Part shown: piece by piece, positions 34,212-45,679 of the stretch
How positions within the stretch are numbered: position 1 is the first letter of the stretch
Layout of the letters: every line of letters starts with the position of its first letter
NCBI GenBank assembly: GCA_030295235.1
Contig: AP026131.1
Coordinates: 1-64,000 of the forward strand
Origin: Fistulifera solaris
Taxonomy: Eukaryota > Bacillariophyta > Bacillariophyceae > Naviculales > Stauroneidaceae
Direction of reading: 5' to 3'
Length of the DNA stretch: 64,000 bases
Made by a program: the position numbers and the translations under genes
The notes under the pieces: generated by a model
What the model saw: the letters and a program-made list of their open reading frames with translations, nothing else
What the model was told of the DNA's origin: nothing
Databases searched by the model: none

Positions 34212-36098
34212 ATCAATTGGAGTCCCGGAAAAATAGGATTTGCATTTTTCCTACAAAGAAAAACAATAAAGCTTTTGTCGACCGATTTCTTGACAAGAAA
34301 TAAGCAACTATTTTGTGCTAGCTGGTGTGAAACAAGGTTACACAGACTGCGTCGCCCTTTTGAGTCGATCACAATGGCGGAAAAAAAATTAACGGATGCA
34401 TTCACTCTTTGTTTGCTATTGTCTCTGTAATTCCACCACCAACTATCTCACAAGCATCATTGGATATCTCCAGTGTTTATTCCAAGAATTAGACTCTCTG
34501 TCGAAAGTGATTACTGTCCCGCATAGCTATAAAGGAAGGGTCCCAAGTTTGTGTCATTAGAAGGAATCGGTTTGATTATCAAGTAAATGATACGGTTTAG
34601 CGGTTTACTCGTCAAACATCGAAGCACTCCTTAACCAGTACTTTATTAGCTAAGCCGGGGTAGGGATTCTCTATTCTCTAGCTAGAGGGAGAACTCTGGC
34701 TGCTCTAGAACCGCCAACTTAACTAATTTCCTCTTGCCGCCAAGGTCGGCTTTTGAGTTGTCCTTCTTCTTGTAGCCGATGTGACATGTGACTACCAGGT
34801 ATGACCTATGACTATGACAGGGTGACAGGGACGACCATCGACCATCGACCATCCGTTGCTGAGTTGGGTGCTGGGTGCTGGCGAACGGCGAACTGGCCAA
34901 TAAAGCCAAAAACCGAACGCGGCACTGCCAACGTCAGAAGTACTTTTATGTATCGAAAGCTATTGCGGAAAATCTTTAGGCCTTAAAGCTTTTGTTATTT
35001 GGTTATTTGTTACAAAATGGAAATCGCAAACCGCAGTTCGCAGTTAACATTGGACACTGGACGCTAGACTACCTTGTAGCTGGTAGACACTGGTGACTGG
35101 AGATTGGAGATGATTCAGTGCTAACTAACAACTAACGTAGACGTAAACAGTAAAAAGTAAAAAAGTAGACAGTAGACCATACACCGTAAACCGTAAACCG
35201 TACACCTATGGCCTATGGCCTATGGCTGTGGCCTATTGTTGATGGTTGATGGTTCATAGTTCATAGATGGTTGATGGTTATTAGTTATTACTTATTACTA
35301 CGTAGTTATTAGTTGTCAGTTTTCAGTTCTCAGTTCTCAGTGGAGTGTGAAGTTGAAGAAAATAGAACGTTATCGACTGGCTTCTTGTTACTTGTTTCTT
35401 GCTGCTGTAGTATGTAGTACTTGCTTCCATAAGTCCATAAAATTCAGACGAATGCTATTCTTGCTATTCGATATTCGATATTAGATTTTTAAAAAACAAA
35501 ACACAATAGGAGTAAACAATAGTCTGGTCTGGTCTGGTCTGAGGATTGAGGATTGAGGATTGAGGATTAAGGTATACTGTCTACTCTAGACCGTGATCCT
35601 CTCTCTTTTCTTGCGAATTCTTAGTTCGTACTGTTTATTCCTGACTCCTGACTCCTAACTAGCATCGAACTTCCATAGCCTTGGCCTTTGGCCTTAATGC
35701 TTTGTTTATGCCCCTCTTTTACGACTAGGATCCTATAAAGTTGGATCAGCCGAGCAGCCGAGCCAATAGCCAATATTTATGGTTTGGTCACTGGCATCAT
35801 TGCGTGTTCAAAGGCTTATTCGTTCTGTGAAGATTGAAGATAGTGCCCAATGAGATAAATCATAAATCGTATTCCTTCTTATAACAAATAAAACCAATCC
35901 AGCACAGCCAGCGGAAGCCTTCTATACTTCCTAGTGCATACTGTGTGCAAATGACACGTACAAAATACATATCACAAAGCGTGCAGTTCGCGCAAAGTGA
36001 TTTTGATCGGTATTCTCTCTTTCCCGAAAGCGAACAATCAAAAATTGATGCATTTGCGCAACGCTTCACATATTATTATAAACTGAAAAGTCAGCAAC
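34212..36098. repeat. Gene-free region built of short tandem duplications
   Basis: No gene is visible in 1.9 kb. From about 34800 to 35665 the DNA consists largely of 5-10 bp words repeated two to four times with slight drift: GACCATC (34832-34857), GGGTGCT (34866-34880), ACCGTAA and TATGGCC (35180-35232), TTGATGG/TTCATAG and ATTAGTT/ATTACTT (35236-35300), GTCTG four times then AGGATTG four times (35521-35570), and GACTCCT (35641-35656). The left part is the ZPR1 promoter and the right part that of the TPR-like gene. Confidence 0.7.
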
Positions 36099-36913
36099 AT
36101 GGATATCGCGTATCGTTTTCACGAAACAGGCGTCAAGCTTTACCAAGAAGGTCGCGGCTCGGAAGCGTTTGATCTGTTTTATGCGTCAATCGAAGTTCAA
36201 TTGCTGAGCCAAGGCAAGATGATGATGTCGCGTGATTCAACACAATGCCAATATCTTGCTTTCCATAATTCTATCGCTCAAGACCTCAAAGTAGACTCAT
36301 ATGAACGAAGTTACCCGCCAGTGAGCTTGCAGGCGCCTGAATTTCTTTTCCCGGAAGCCTGCTCTTTTGAACAGGTCAGACAAATGTGCACGACAACCGA
36401 TGGTCCCTCCCGTCAACACAGTCCACCAAGTCATCAAAGATTTGCCAAAACCGAAGATCCGTACATTTTTGAAAGAATTTTCCGCTGGAGAGCTTCTGAA
36501 TGTCCCCGCTATGAACAATTTGTCGTGTACCTCGCAATTGATTTCTTCAATATGGCCTTGATACTCCAAAAAGGGTTCATGAATCACAAAATGAGTCGCT
36601 GCCTCGAACGGGCGATGGTTCTGTACAATTATGCAGGTGAATTATTATGGAGGAATTTAGGCATGGCCTTAGTTCGCTCTTGTCCTTGGGGTGTCTCGCT
36701 TTCTACTTTATACTGTGCTGTGCTCAACAATACCGGATACTTAATGCATCAAATGGGCCAATTTGACTGGTCAGAGCTCTTTACTATCGCTTGCATGGAG
36801 CACTCGAAGTGCTCGAGCCAGCGGAGAGTTTGGAGGAGCAGAGCGATCGGGATGCTTTGCAACTCAATGTAATCGTACGGTTTGGCGCCTGCACTGCCGC
36901 CGGCTCGGCCTAA
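36099..36913 (+). CDS. TPR-like helical protein, stramenopile-type, function unknown
   Basis: About 271 aa once a single-base discrepancy near 36798 is allowed for. The N-terminus (AYRFHETGVKLYQEGRGSEAFDLFYASIE) is a TPR-like helix pair, and later helices follow the same style (FFNMALILQKGF, CLERAMVLYNYAG, AVLNNTGYLMHQMGQF). Allowing for the discrepancy, the end reads LEVLEPAESLEEQ and then LQLNVIVRFGACTAAGSA, which resembles the C-termini of a large diatom family of TPR-like proteins of unknown role. In the raw frame the protein ends at 36872 with an unlike Ser/Arg tail. It is probably a cytosolic or nuclear protein-protein interaction scaffold. Confidence 0.6.
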
Positions 36914-37238
36914 AACAGAGTCTTTGGAAGTTTTGGTGATAACTTTGTAAGAAAATAGAACTTTTGTGTCAACGTCGATGCACATCGCATATAGAATGAT
37001 CTCTTTCGTCGCACACTTCTTTTCTCGCGGTCTCCGTCTCGAGTCTCGATCGTCGGCGTTTTCTTTTTCTGTAAAACCCCGTCTGCTCGTCATCCGTCAG
37101 ACGGTATTCATTCGTCTTTCGTAGTTTATTGCATTGCTGTATTGTTGCGTTGATGCGAGGCTGCGAGGTAATATAAAGAGAAGCATGCAACTATTATCAA
37201 TCTATTTATTTTGACTCGACACACATTAATCAACGAAA
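36914..37238. other. Intergenic spacer upstream of CWC25
   Basis: 3' flank of the TPR-like gene and promoter of CWC25. CGTC/GATG-rich words occur at 37015-37115. No gene is visible. Confidence 0.4.
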
Positions 37239-38644
37239 ATGGTACAAGGTTTAGCATTTCTCTCCAAGAAATCATGGCACACAAAGAACTTTGCGAATCA
37301 GGGAAAAGGTGTGGCTCGCTGAGGAGCAAAAGCGAGCCGAAGAACAGAAAACAAAAGAACTCGCGCGGCAAATACAGCAAGAAAGAGAAGAAGAAGAGTT
37401 AGATAAAGTAGCCGGAACAAAAAGAAAAGAGATCGCGGAATTGATTGGATGTATGAAGGGGGAAACGCACAATCCGAGCTGGCGAAAGAAGATGCGAAAA
37501 AGCAGGCGGAGGAGTATTTGCTGGGAAAGGAATTCGCAGCAACGCAACCGACCGGAGGTCATTTCAATGCCGAAGACAAAAATGAAGGGATACACGCGGT
37601 TCTGAAACAGCCACCTGTCTCAAATGGAGCGAAAGAAACAGTGACTAATACAGAGACTTCCATCAAAGAACCGGCAACCTCCATTCATTTGCCTTCCGTG
37701 CACGATCGAAATGAATCATTTCGTATGCGATACGAAGATCCTATGTTTGCTGTTTCACAAAAAGCACGCGAAAAGCAAGAAAAACTGGAACAAACAAAAG
37801 CGCTCTACGAACGTGTGACAGGGAAAAGTGCGGTCGATCGCACGGACGAAAATGAAACACAAAGAAAATCACGAAAACGATCGAAGAAGGACAAAAAACG
37901 CCACAAAAGTCATAGAAAGAAGGAAAAGAAACGACGCTACGACGACTCAGATAGCGACAGTAGAAGCTACCGTAAGCGTCGAAGACGTAGTCGATGTCCT
38001 TCTCCTCGGCGAGACCGGTCGTTTAGCCCTGCAAGACGTCATAGTGATCGAGGTAGAGAAAGAAGCAGGAGTTGGAGTGAGGAGTCGTCCAGAGGATTTA
38101 GCGACTACAGTCCCAGTCCTAGATATGACGATGAACGGTACAGAAACAGGGAGTCCTCTCGTAGTTTGAAAAGAGCAATATCCACCGTTCATTCTCTCCG
38201 GATGAAGGCGCACCTTTGAAGAAGTCGGGCTACGGTCTTATTGGATCACGAGATGGGACTTTACAACGTACTGGACCGGATACATTGGGTCCAGATCGTG
38301 AACTGCTCGACTCAAAACGTCAATCTAGGGAAGAAGAACGTCGCCGACAACGGGAGCTAGCATCCACCCGGCGTCACCGTACTCCAGAAGAGCGGGAGGC
38401 TGCTCTACGTGCCATGGAAATGGATGCACGACACCGCGGAGAGTCGAGGCGCGATTCCACAAGAGAGGGTGGTCCCGATGGGTGGTCAGATCAAATACAG
38501 GAGGAAACAAGGAATCACAATCCAAGTTTTCTGCATGACGTGCGCCGAAAAGCCAATGGGTTGCAAGGTAACTCAGGGCTTGCAGATCGCATGCGTCAAA
38601 ATCGAAACACAATTCAAAGACCAGATAGTGACCGGTTTTTATGA
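37239..38644 (+). CDS. CWC25: Pre-mRNA-splicing factor CWC25
   Basis: About 468 aa. The N-terminal Cir_N signature is clear: GLAFLSKKSWHTKNFANQ, then EKVWLAEEQKRAEEQKTK, and GIDWMYEGGN followed by AEEYLLGKEF. The middle is Lys/Arg/Ser-rich (RKRSKKDKKRHKSHRKK, then SRSYRKRRRRSRC), as in the family, and the C-terminus is charged. CWC25 joins the catalytically activated spliceosome after PRP2 has acted and promotes the first transesterification, so it works directly downstream of the DHX16/PRP2 protein encoded in this window. Three single-base discrepancies break the frame: a G run near 37303, an A run near 37424 and around 38170. All are bridged by continuous homology. It is convergent with the FG-GAP gene, 100 bp apart. 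Confidence 0.9.
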
Positions 38645-38744
38645 AGAATATGTGTTCGTGGTATGCAAGCGGACCTTCTTCGCTACATTATAAGTTTTAA
38701 CCTAATACTCTAATACAAACCTCCGTTTTAGCAATAGCAATTTT

Positions 38745-41228
38745 TTATCTTCTTGATGCCGACAAAGCATCCGTGCTTCGTTTTCCTGGTTGCGGCCCGA
38801 ATCGATTACGGAGAAATGCCAAGAGAATACTCATGAACAAGATACCACTACCAATACGAAGAAACACTGGCGACCCGGTATGAACGCGTATTTTGTATCC
38901 CCAAACAGCATCTTTGGTATGTATTAACACATCTGAAGTTCCATCCCCATCAAAATCCATCATTACAGGACGACGAATAGAGGGTTGATGAAATGTAGCC
39001 GAAGCTAGAAGCTTCCCCGTCGAAGCAGAGAGAAGCACAAGCGAATTTTCCCCAGCCAGTAGGATGGGTCGCGTCGGTGGCACTGTCTGAATGGTATCGA
39101 TACGAGTGAGTAAGGCTATGGCTGCTTCATTCCAATGAGGAAAACTAGCGCCCTCTAACAAATGCTCGTTACGCCTTCCTTTCAGTCTCCAGAGCTGCCG
39201 TCCAGAAGCTCCGTGAATTCGATTCACCACACCCGAATTGATCGCCGCTACGATATCCCAACCCTTCCGACTATCCATTGGTTCCATCAAAAGCGGCGCT
39301 ACACCTCGTAACTCTTGCTGATTGGAAGGTGATAGGTAGCCATTGCAAAGGTTCGACGAATACAGCTCCTCACGACTCGGCATTCCCGAAAGGACCATCA
39401 GATGGCATAAAGAAGTTCGCTGCAACGGAGCCGCCACAGCTATATTCGTTTTCTTGGTTGCTTCGCCTTCCGCAACCCGTTGAGCCAGGTTGGTGATGAA
39501 ACGGAAATCGTCGTCTTCCTCCTCTTGCTCTAATGATTGGTGCATCACTGCGTGCGTTCCGAGAGCGAGTTGTACACTGTCCAGAGTGCCATCGTGGTTG
39601 ACATCGGCGTACAGAGCATTTTCATTGAGAGCTAGTCGGCACAATATTCGACCGTTTTTTAAAGAGCGCACTTGCAGTCCTTTCTGATTGTGTAAAACCA
39701 CAACATTAGGACGGCCATGCAGGACGGTAGGTTTTGAATGTCGTTTTAGCTTTGAATTCGTTTCGTGTTGATGATCCTTGTTATTCCTGATCTTGTTATC
39801 ATTTTTCTTCACCTTGTTGCTTTTGTGAGCGTGCGCCACAGGTTGGTCGAGATCAAAGTGCAACACACGTGTTGAAGCATCTTGTTGGGAGGAATAAACG
39901 AAAGGCAATGCTGCTTCGCCGGGCAAAGATGATGTCGCCGTCAACAATGGTCGTCGAAAATATGATTGCATACAATGCTGTTCCGGTAGCAACGAGTTTG
40001 ACGTTGAGGTCGAATGGAGATCGGGGATCAAAGAACGTCTCCGCGCGACAGAAGAAGTTCCTCTTGCCGTCACGTCCCGTAGTACCATTGGTGTGTCGTG
40101 TAATGAATGCCCTGCTTCGATCGCATCATTTGACATTTGCAACTCACGCCAAACCACTTGGCCTGTTCTCGCATCAACTGCCACAGTCAAATGTGCTTCT
40201 ACCGTGTCGAATCGCGGGTGCTGGTCATGAGGCAAGATCTCGATCGCGGCACTCACCAAAACAAGACCACTATCATTTCCGGCATCCACCGCATCGACAA
40301 ATTGCAAGGTCGATTCGATCCACGAAACGATATGAAAGTGTGTCTCCTGTTCCGGAAATAAGTTCAACGTCCACATGGTTTCAAACTGGAGCTGTTGCGC
40401 TGGTTCTTCTGCAGAATCTATTTGGCGGCTGGTGCGCAGAGCCGTCCAGCTGTGTAATGTCAGAATGGCATTCGACCACAACAGCATGACCGATGGTAAT
40501 CCTCCCACGGGAGACAACGCATATGTACTTGTCACATTACGAGTATCCATCAATCGTGAGTCTGATGAGGAAGGGGACTCTTCTAAAGATGGCTGTCGTT
40601 GTTCGGCTTGGGCATCACACGGCGTATCGGCAAAACAGCGTTGCCCGTCCGGACAATCACTACTCCTACCCGTAGGACAGTGTGTTTGACACGATTGCGC
40701 CGCGTGATGCCAGTCAGTTCCACAAAAGTAGTGTCTTGTCCGATCTTGTTGTTGTGTAGATGATGTAGTTGTATCCTTTTGTTGTTTTTGTTGCGCTGAT
40801 CGTTGTAGGATGCTGTCGCGTTTGGGTATAAGAACATGACCTACAGTCATGCGTAACGGCTCCAAAGGCGGAGAAACTGCAGATGAACGGTTTCCTGGAC
40901 TAAAAAGAGTCGATTCCAGTATTGTTTCCGGTATTTGCGGACGATGATTGTTGTTATATTTCGAGATAGGGAGAGAAAGGACTTTGAATTTCCATGACGT
41001 TTGCTGATTATTCTTTTCTTGATAAGCAGTGTCTTGTGAAAGACGAAGCAGTTGAACAAGTGATTCGGGTGTTCCGTCTCCGTCTAAATCCATAGGAGAT
41101 AGAAATGAAGATTGGCTAAGATAGAATGCGAGACGCACGGTTGCTGATAAGGATTCCTGTTCATTCCAAATCAAATGAGATAACGCAATAGCGAATAACA
41201 CAGCGGCAACATCGCGTTTGCGAATCAT
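38745..41228 (-). CDS. FG-GAP-repeat membrane protein with Cys-rich chitin-binding-like module
   Basis: Single intact exon, 827 aa. An N-terminal hydrophobic signal (VAAVLFAIALSHLIW) comes first, then calcium-binding FG-GAP-type blades (DLDGDGTPESLV near residue 47, DVNHDGTLDSVQL, DFDGDGTSDVLI). In the N-terminal third lies a compact Cys module (CGTDWHHAAQSCQTHC, then DCPDGQRCFADTPC), a type common in diatom secreted proteins and often called chitin-binding-like. A single C-terminal transmembrane helix (ILFMSILLAFL) and a short basic tail end it. The layout suggests a cell-surface or ER-lumenal beta-propeller protein that may bind wall polysaccharide; the exact role is unknown. Confidence 0.83.
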   Translation of the reverse strand: MIRKRDVAAVLFAIALSHLIWNEQESLSATVRLAFYLSQSSFLSPMDLDGDGTPESLVQLLRLSQDTAYQEKNNQQTSWKFKVLSLPISKYNNNHRPQIPETILESTLFSPGNRSSAVSPPLEPLRMTVGHVLIPKRDSILQRSAQQKQQKDTTTSSTQQQDRTRHYFCGTDWHHAAQSCQTHCPTGRSSDCPDGQRCFADTPCDAQAEQRQPSLEESPSSSDSRLMDTRNVTSTYALSPVGGLPSVMLLWSNAILTLHSWTALRTSRQIDSAEEPAQQLQFETMWTLNLFPEQETHFHIVSWIESTLQFVDAVDAGNDSGLVLVSAAIEILPHDQHPRFDTVEAHLTVAVDARTGQVVWRELQMSNDAIEAGHSLHDTPMVLRDVTARGTSSVARRRSLIPDLHSTSTSNSLLPEQHCMQSYFRRPLLTATSSLPGEAALPFVYSSQQDASTRVLHFDLDQPVAHAHKSNKVKKNDNKIRNNKDHQHETNSKLKRHSKPTVLHGRPNVVVLHNQKGLQVRSLKNGRILCRLALNENALYADVNHDGTLDSVQLALGTHAVMHQSLEQEEEDDDFRFITNLAQRVAEGEATKKTNIAVAAPLQRTSLCHLMVLSGMPSREELYSSNLCNGYLSPSNQQELRGVAPLLMEPMDSRKGWDIVAAINSGVVNRIHGASGRQLWRLKGRRNEHLLEGASFPHWNEAAIALLTRIDTIQTVPPTRPILLAGENSLVLLSASTGKLLASATFHQPSIRRPVMMDFDGDGTSDVLIHTKDAVWGYKIRVHTGSPVFLRIGSGILFMSILLAFLRNRFGPQPGKRSTDALSASRR

Positions 41229-41864
41229 TCTTTATTTATGTGTCGTCTCGGTAGTAATAGGGAGAAATGGAGGAGCGAGTTAATTATTAGTTGCTTAGCA
41301 TTGTTGCGCCGTTGTTGCTTTTGTAGTTGTAACAATAATAAGGCGTGCTCTGCCGCGTCGTTTTTGCGTCTCACAAAATCAAATCACGATGGTTCGTGAC
41401 TGTGAGCACGCCGGCATGCATTGATACCAAAAGTTCAACGATCCATTATCATGGATTACAAAATCATATCTGAGTCGCAAAATGACGTGGCAGACGTTTT
41501 CACGCCAGCCAGCCAGGCAGGCCAATCTCTCTTGTTCTCGCCTGTCCTCCCGGCCTATCGCGAACTAACTATACGTCAAAAAAGAACAACGCCACGTTCC
41601 CCCGTTTGCGTCGCTCTCTTTGTTTGCGCGCCTTTTTGGGATCGTCCTGTCTTTTGCTTCTTATTGTTTCCTTATTTTCCTTCTTCACACAATTGATTAA
41701 ACATAACAGACGCTTTTCAACGTTTCTTTTTTATTTCGGGTTGCTTGATGTTGGCTGATTGCGAGACGGGGAAGTATTTGCCTTTAAAATTGATATGAAG
41801 AATTGAGGACGACTTTTTCATTGCATCCTTTTCAAGCAACAATAATAATAGATAGGAAAAAAGC
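41229..41864. promoter_or_regulatory. Divergent promoter region, FG-GAP protein / PPP4R2
   Basis: Head-to-head spacer of 640 bp. GCCAGCCAGGCAGGCC-type duplications appear at about 41505-41524, close in sequence to those at 30822-30850. No gene is visible. Confidence 0.4.
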
Positions 41865-43900
41865 ATGTCAGCGGCTGTCGTTACAACGCGAGATCCGTCT
41901 CCGACATCATCAGTAGAGGAAACGGCCTGTTTGCCTTTATCTACTTCGAATAAGCAGCAACAATCGCCACAGCAGCAACAACATTCCGAGTCGCCAGTTG
42001 ACGAGCATAAAGCTTTCCCCAAGTTGAAAAATGAGCTTGATGAAACACGACATCACGATCGATATTCCCCACACAATACTAATAGCGCTGCAACAGCTGA
42101 TACGACGGAAACTGTACTAGTAAAACCGCAACCGAAACGATTAATACTTTGCAACAATTCTTCTCCATTGCCCGCGGAAGCCAAACGTATATTGACGCAA
42201 GTAGCACAAACGGGACAATATACGCATCTTCCGTGGTCAGTTGGCTCTTCGTCGCACAATCTACCTCGGAAAAGACCTCGGACGGAAACTCAGCAACATC
42301 AGAAGCAAGACGATTACGACACGAACGATACAGAGCCCTCACAATACACCAGCTTGCAACAAGTCCTACGGGTGAGTGTTCAAGCCGTACTGGAATTTTA
42401 TTATTACACCAAAGGAGGCTACAAACTAGCTCCTGTGGAACGGCTACGACACAGAACGTCAGCATCATCAGTAGCACCTCTGTCAACGGATCCGCCGGAG
42501 CCAACTTCCACGACAACCCCGGAAACAACATCAATAACAGCTACTTTGGAAGAACAAATATTTCGACAAAGATTACAACGTCTCTTGTCGGCCTTGGAAC
42601 AACCTTCCGTGTCAGATGGGCATCCTCCTTTTACCGTGCAACGGATTGCTGAAGTACTCGTGGCACCCGAACGCTATTACACTCAAACACACAAACTGTG
42701 CAATTGTCTTGAAAAATTGTTCTTGGTTACTGCTTCGGCTGATGCCTTTGGTGGAATGGACGGAGGAGATACAGCACAAACAAGGAAAGAAGCGCAAGAA
42801 AGAGCGGCGTTAGAAGATGAAAAAGTCGATTTCACTCGCACTACTTGCGTCGACAACATCATCAACAATTACAACAGCAATCTCCTTCCCCTCCCTCTTC
42901 TCCTCTATCGCCAACAACCACAAAAACAGCAATGCAACGCTACTCACCAGAGGTTACATCACCCGAACACGCAGCATCCGGTTCACCGGACCGCACAACT
43001 ACCATCCTGTATCATTCACCATCATCACCCTCGCCTACGTCTCCTCCGCCACCTGAATCATCGGCAGAAGACGCTGCGCGAGAACTATTAGAAGCCGCGG
43101 CACGTGCTTCCTTGCGCACGAAATTCGACCACGTCGGTTTGGTGGATCAAGGCAATCACAAAAGGGATGTCGCAGCTCGAATGATGATGTCTGAATCGTC
43201 TCGTGGTTTAACCAACTCTCCTCCGCCACCGAGTGTATCGTCCATGGCGGTGGCGGCACATTTAACAGGACATGGAAGTAGTTTGTTACGGACGCAGCAA
43301 CACCATCATCACGAGCCAAGTACGGAATTGGGACGAGCACTGGCGTGTACATCTCCTACGAATGGCGCTACACCGACATCACCATCTTCCTTGATTTTTC
43401 CCGAGGGTATGCATACGAATCACTTGTCCATGTTGCGCGGCACTAGTGTCTCTGGTTTGACGCCTTTGGAGTTGGCCGCCTTTTCAGCGACCGATCTCAA
43501 TAACAGTAATAGTAACAACAAGGATGCGGATTTGGAAAGTCGTTCATCCGCCTCGTCCGATATTGACTCTGAGTCAGATGACATTTCCTTGGACGATTCC
43601 GCATCCGATCGGAGCGACGGTTCTTCCGATCCTGAACCATCGACGACCCGAGCCATGGTATGGCGTCAACAACAGCAACAACGTTTGTCTCAGTCGCAAC
43701 GCCTGCAACTTTGGAGTTCCTTGCAAGTCCAACAGCAATTGGCTTCAAATAACAATGCGAGTGTTATGAACAGTAGCAATGCGAATAATGTTCCGAACAG
43801 CAATACGAACGAAGGCGGAGAAAGTGAAGGCCCTCCTCAAGAAAGTCGAACGGATGATTCGGGCGGCAGTGATTCGTCCATGTCGGATATGACGGATTGA
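41865..43900 (+). CDS. PPP4R2: Protein phosphatase 4 regulatory subunit 2
   Basis: About 678 aa. The PPP4R2 core is in the first half: AEAKRILTQVAQTGQYTHLPW, a helical VQAVLEFYYY stretch, then FRQRLQRLLSALEQ and GHPPFTVQRIAEVLVAPERYY followed by KLCNCLEKLFLVT. The second half is disordered, His/Gln/Ser/Pro/Asn-rich with an acidic SDDISLDDSASDRSDGSSD stretch, as is usual for the family. PPP4R2 recruits the PP4 catalytic subunit (with R3) to DNA-damage and centrosomal substrates. One base is off near 42845, which splits the frame into 41865-43091 and 42845-43900; the join falls in low-complexity sequence, so its exact place is uncertain. Confidence 0.85.
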
Positions 43901-43978
43901 AGGACGAAGAAAATAAGCCCGTACATTTGTGATGTTAGCATAATATTTTCTGTATTACAGTATGACTCTTCCTACCTT

Positions 43979-44620
43979 TCAACACCTCGGTTTCGCGCAC
44001 TTTCTTGATTCTTCAACGCCCGTTTTCGGACATACCATAGTATTCCAGCTCTTTGGTTGCATCACAGTCCCTCCTTTTGCAGAAAGTGCATACCATACCC
44101 CCAATTGCGGTTCTGCCAAGGTCAACATGTACCGTTGTGTATCTCCAAGTGACAAAACACGTGCAACAATCCAATCTCCCGGTCGAACGGCTTCAATGAC
44201 TTGCCACGAAGTCTTATTGTTAGCAGTATTCGTATTTGTCGTATGAGTCACCGGTACAGTGGAACCAATGTCCTCTCTCCTTACAATGGCTTCTGCCGGA
44301 TATTGTAAAGTCCCTCCTGTTTCTGTCGCAAAGATGGAAACATGTGCTTGCGTCCACGAAACGCGATCGACTTTGGCCAGTACAATTTGACCAACTGTAA
44401 TAACACGACGACTCGCAAAGTCGTGAGGGGGTGTCACTGTTATAAGCGACTGTTCTTCTTGTTGTTGTATTGATAAACGACCCGCTGTCGAAGCATACAA
44501 ATGTCCTTTGCGAGCACTCGTTCCTGGACCCGGTACTGTTGTCTTGAAAAACGATCCCAAACGATCGCCGGGAACAACAAACGAGTCGATTTCGTAGCGT
44601 AATCGCGAATTGTTGTTCAT
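43979..44620 (-). CDS. EXOSC1: Exosome complex component CSL4
   Basis: Single intact exon, 213 aa, normal for the family. N-terminal domain: VVPGDRLG then GPGTSARKGHLYASTAG. Central S1 RNA-binding domain: VGQIVLAKVDRVSWTQAHVS, then GDWIVARVLSLGD. C-terminal domain: LGVWYALSAKGG, MQPKSWNTMVCPKTG, ESRKCAKPR. The four-Cys zinc site of archaeal Csl4 is not kept, as usual in eukaryotes. CSL4 caps the nine-subunit RNA exosome and helps guide RNA to RRP44/RRP6. It is convergent with PPP4R2, 79 bp apart. Confidence 0.93.
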   Translation of the reverse strand: MNNNSRLRYEIDSFVVPGDRLGSFFKTTVPGPGTSARKGHLYASTAGRLSIQQQEEQSLITVTPPHDFASRRVITVGQIVLAKVDRVSWTQAHVSIFATETGGTLQYPAEAIVRREDIGSTVPVTHTTNTNTANNKTSWQVIEAVRPGDWIVARVLSLGDTQRYMLTLAEPQLGVWYALSAKGGTVMQPKSWNTMVCPKTGVEESRKCAKPRC

Positions 44621-45679
44621 TTTTTTAATGTTGGGGTTGTGATAGTATTATAAGCAACAAATAATACTCCGTAATGAACTACTCAATCATCGTCGCAATA
44701 TTTTTCCTTTATGGCTATCTTTTTCACTCGAAACACGGACGGACCATTGACCCTTGTGACACCAAAATCTACTATAGCTCCAAGTGTAGGTTCAAGGAGC
44801 CGCGACTGCAATTTGGTCACGAGTCAATATTTTTTTATTAAATCACACTGCTGCCGAATTTCCAATTATTGTTCTGCTAGCCGAATAAGCGTCAATTATC
44901 TTTCTTGCAATATTACAAACCTTATCATCGTTTTTATTGCTAATAAGGATTATCTGCGTCAAAAAAGTTTTAAAGATTGATGTCTTAGTTTTTACTATCG
45001 TCCAATGTGTTTGTTTACGACCACTACGTAGTACGTACCGGTACTTACTTGCAGTCACGACAATGGATTTTTTTGAGACGGACTTTCACCGAACTAGCAA
45101 TTGTTCTACATGTTAAAGTGAGCTTCATTTGTTGCTGGCACGGTGAACAATAAAATCAACGAGCCTTTGCAATGCATTCTTCGTTTATTTCCATCGACAT
45201 CGTAATCTTTAGTATTTACTATGTTTCCAATGTGTTGCTCGTTTTTCTCCAGACTGCATTTTAGTCATGAATGATTCAACAGCTTTCTAGCCAGAAGTGC
45301 TACAGTACTTGTATCAGTTAATGAGGATCAGTTGCGTCTAGCACACGAAAATAATCATGATGATACAGTAATTCGTGACTGATATTCACACGAGAAAAAA
45401 TACACGTAATGGCAACAATCACGTTTTCAACTATTTCTTATACAGTAATGCCCTCTCTGTTGCGGTACCCACTACCCACTGATCTCAAAACCAATGCCGC
45501 GATAAAAAGGGCGGGAAAATGAAATCAAAGGCGCAAAAAGCAACTCTCATCACAACAACAGATAAGCAAGCGACAATAGTTGCATTCAAAGCACAAAAGA
45601 TTCGAGATTACGCGTCATTAGAACTAGTTTCGCGAAAGAATATCGTATCTTCGCTGTTAGTGTAGCGCAAATAACGAAA
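44621..45679. promoter_or_regulatory. Divergent promoter region, CSL4 / CTF18
   Basis: AT-rich head-to-head spacer of 1.06 kb. The word TACGTAGTACGTACCGGTAC at about 45025-45044 is a run of nested palindromes. No gene, tRNA or clear repeat is visible. Confidence 0.45.
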
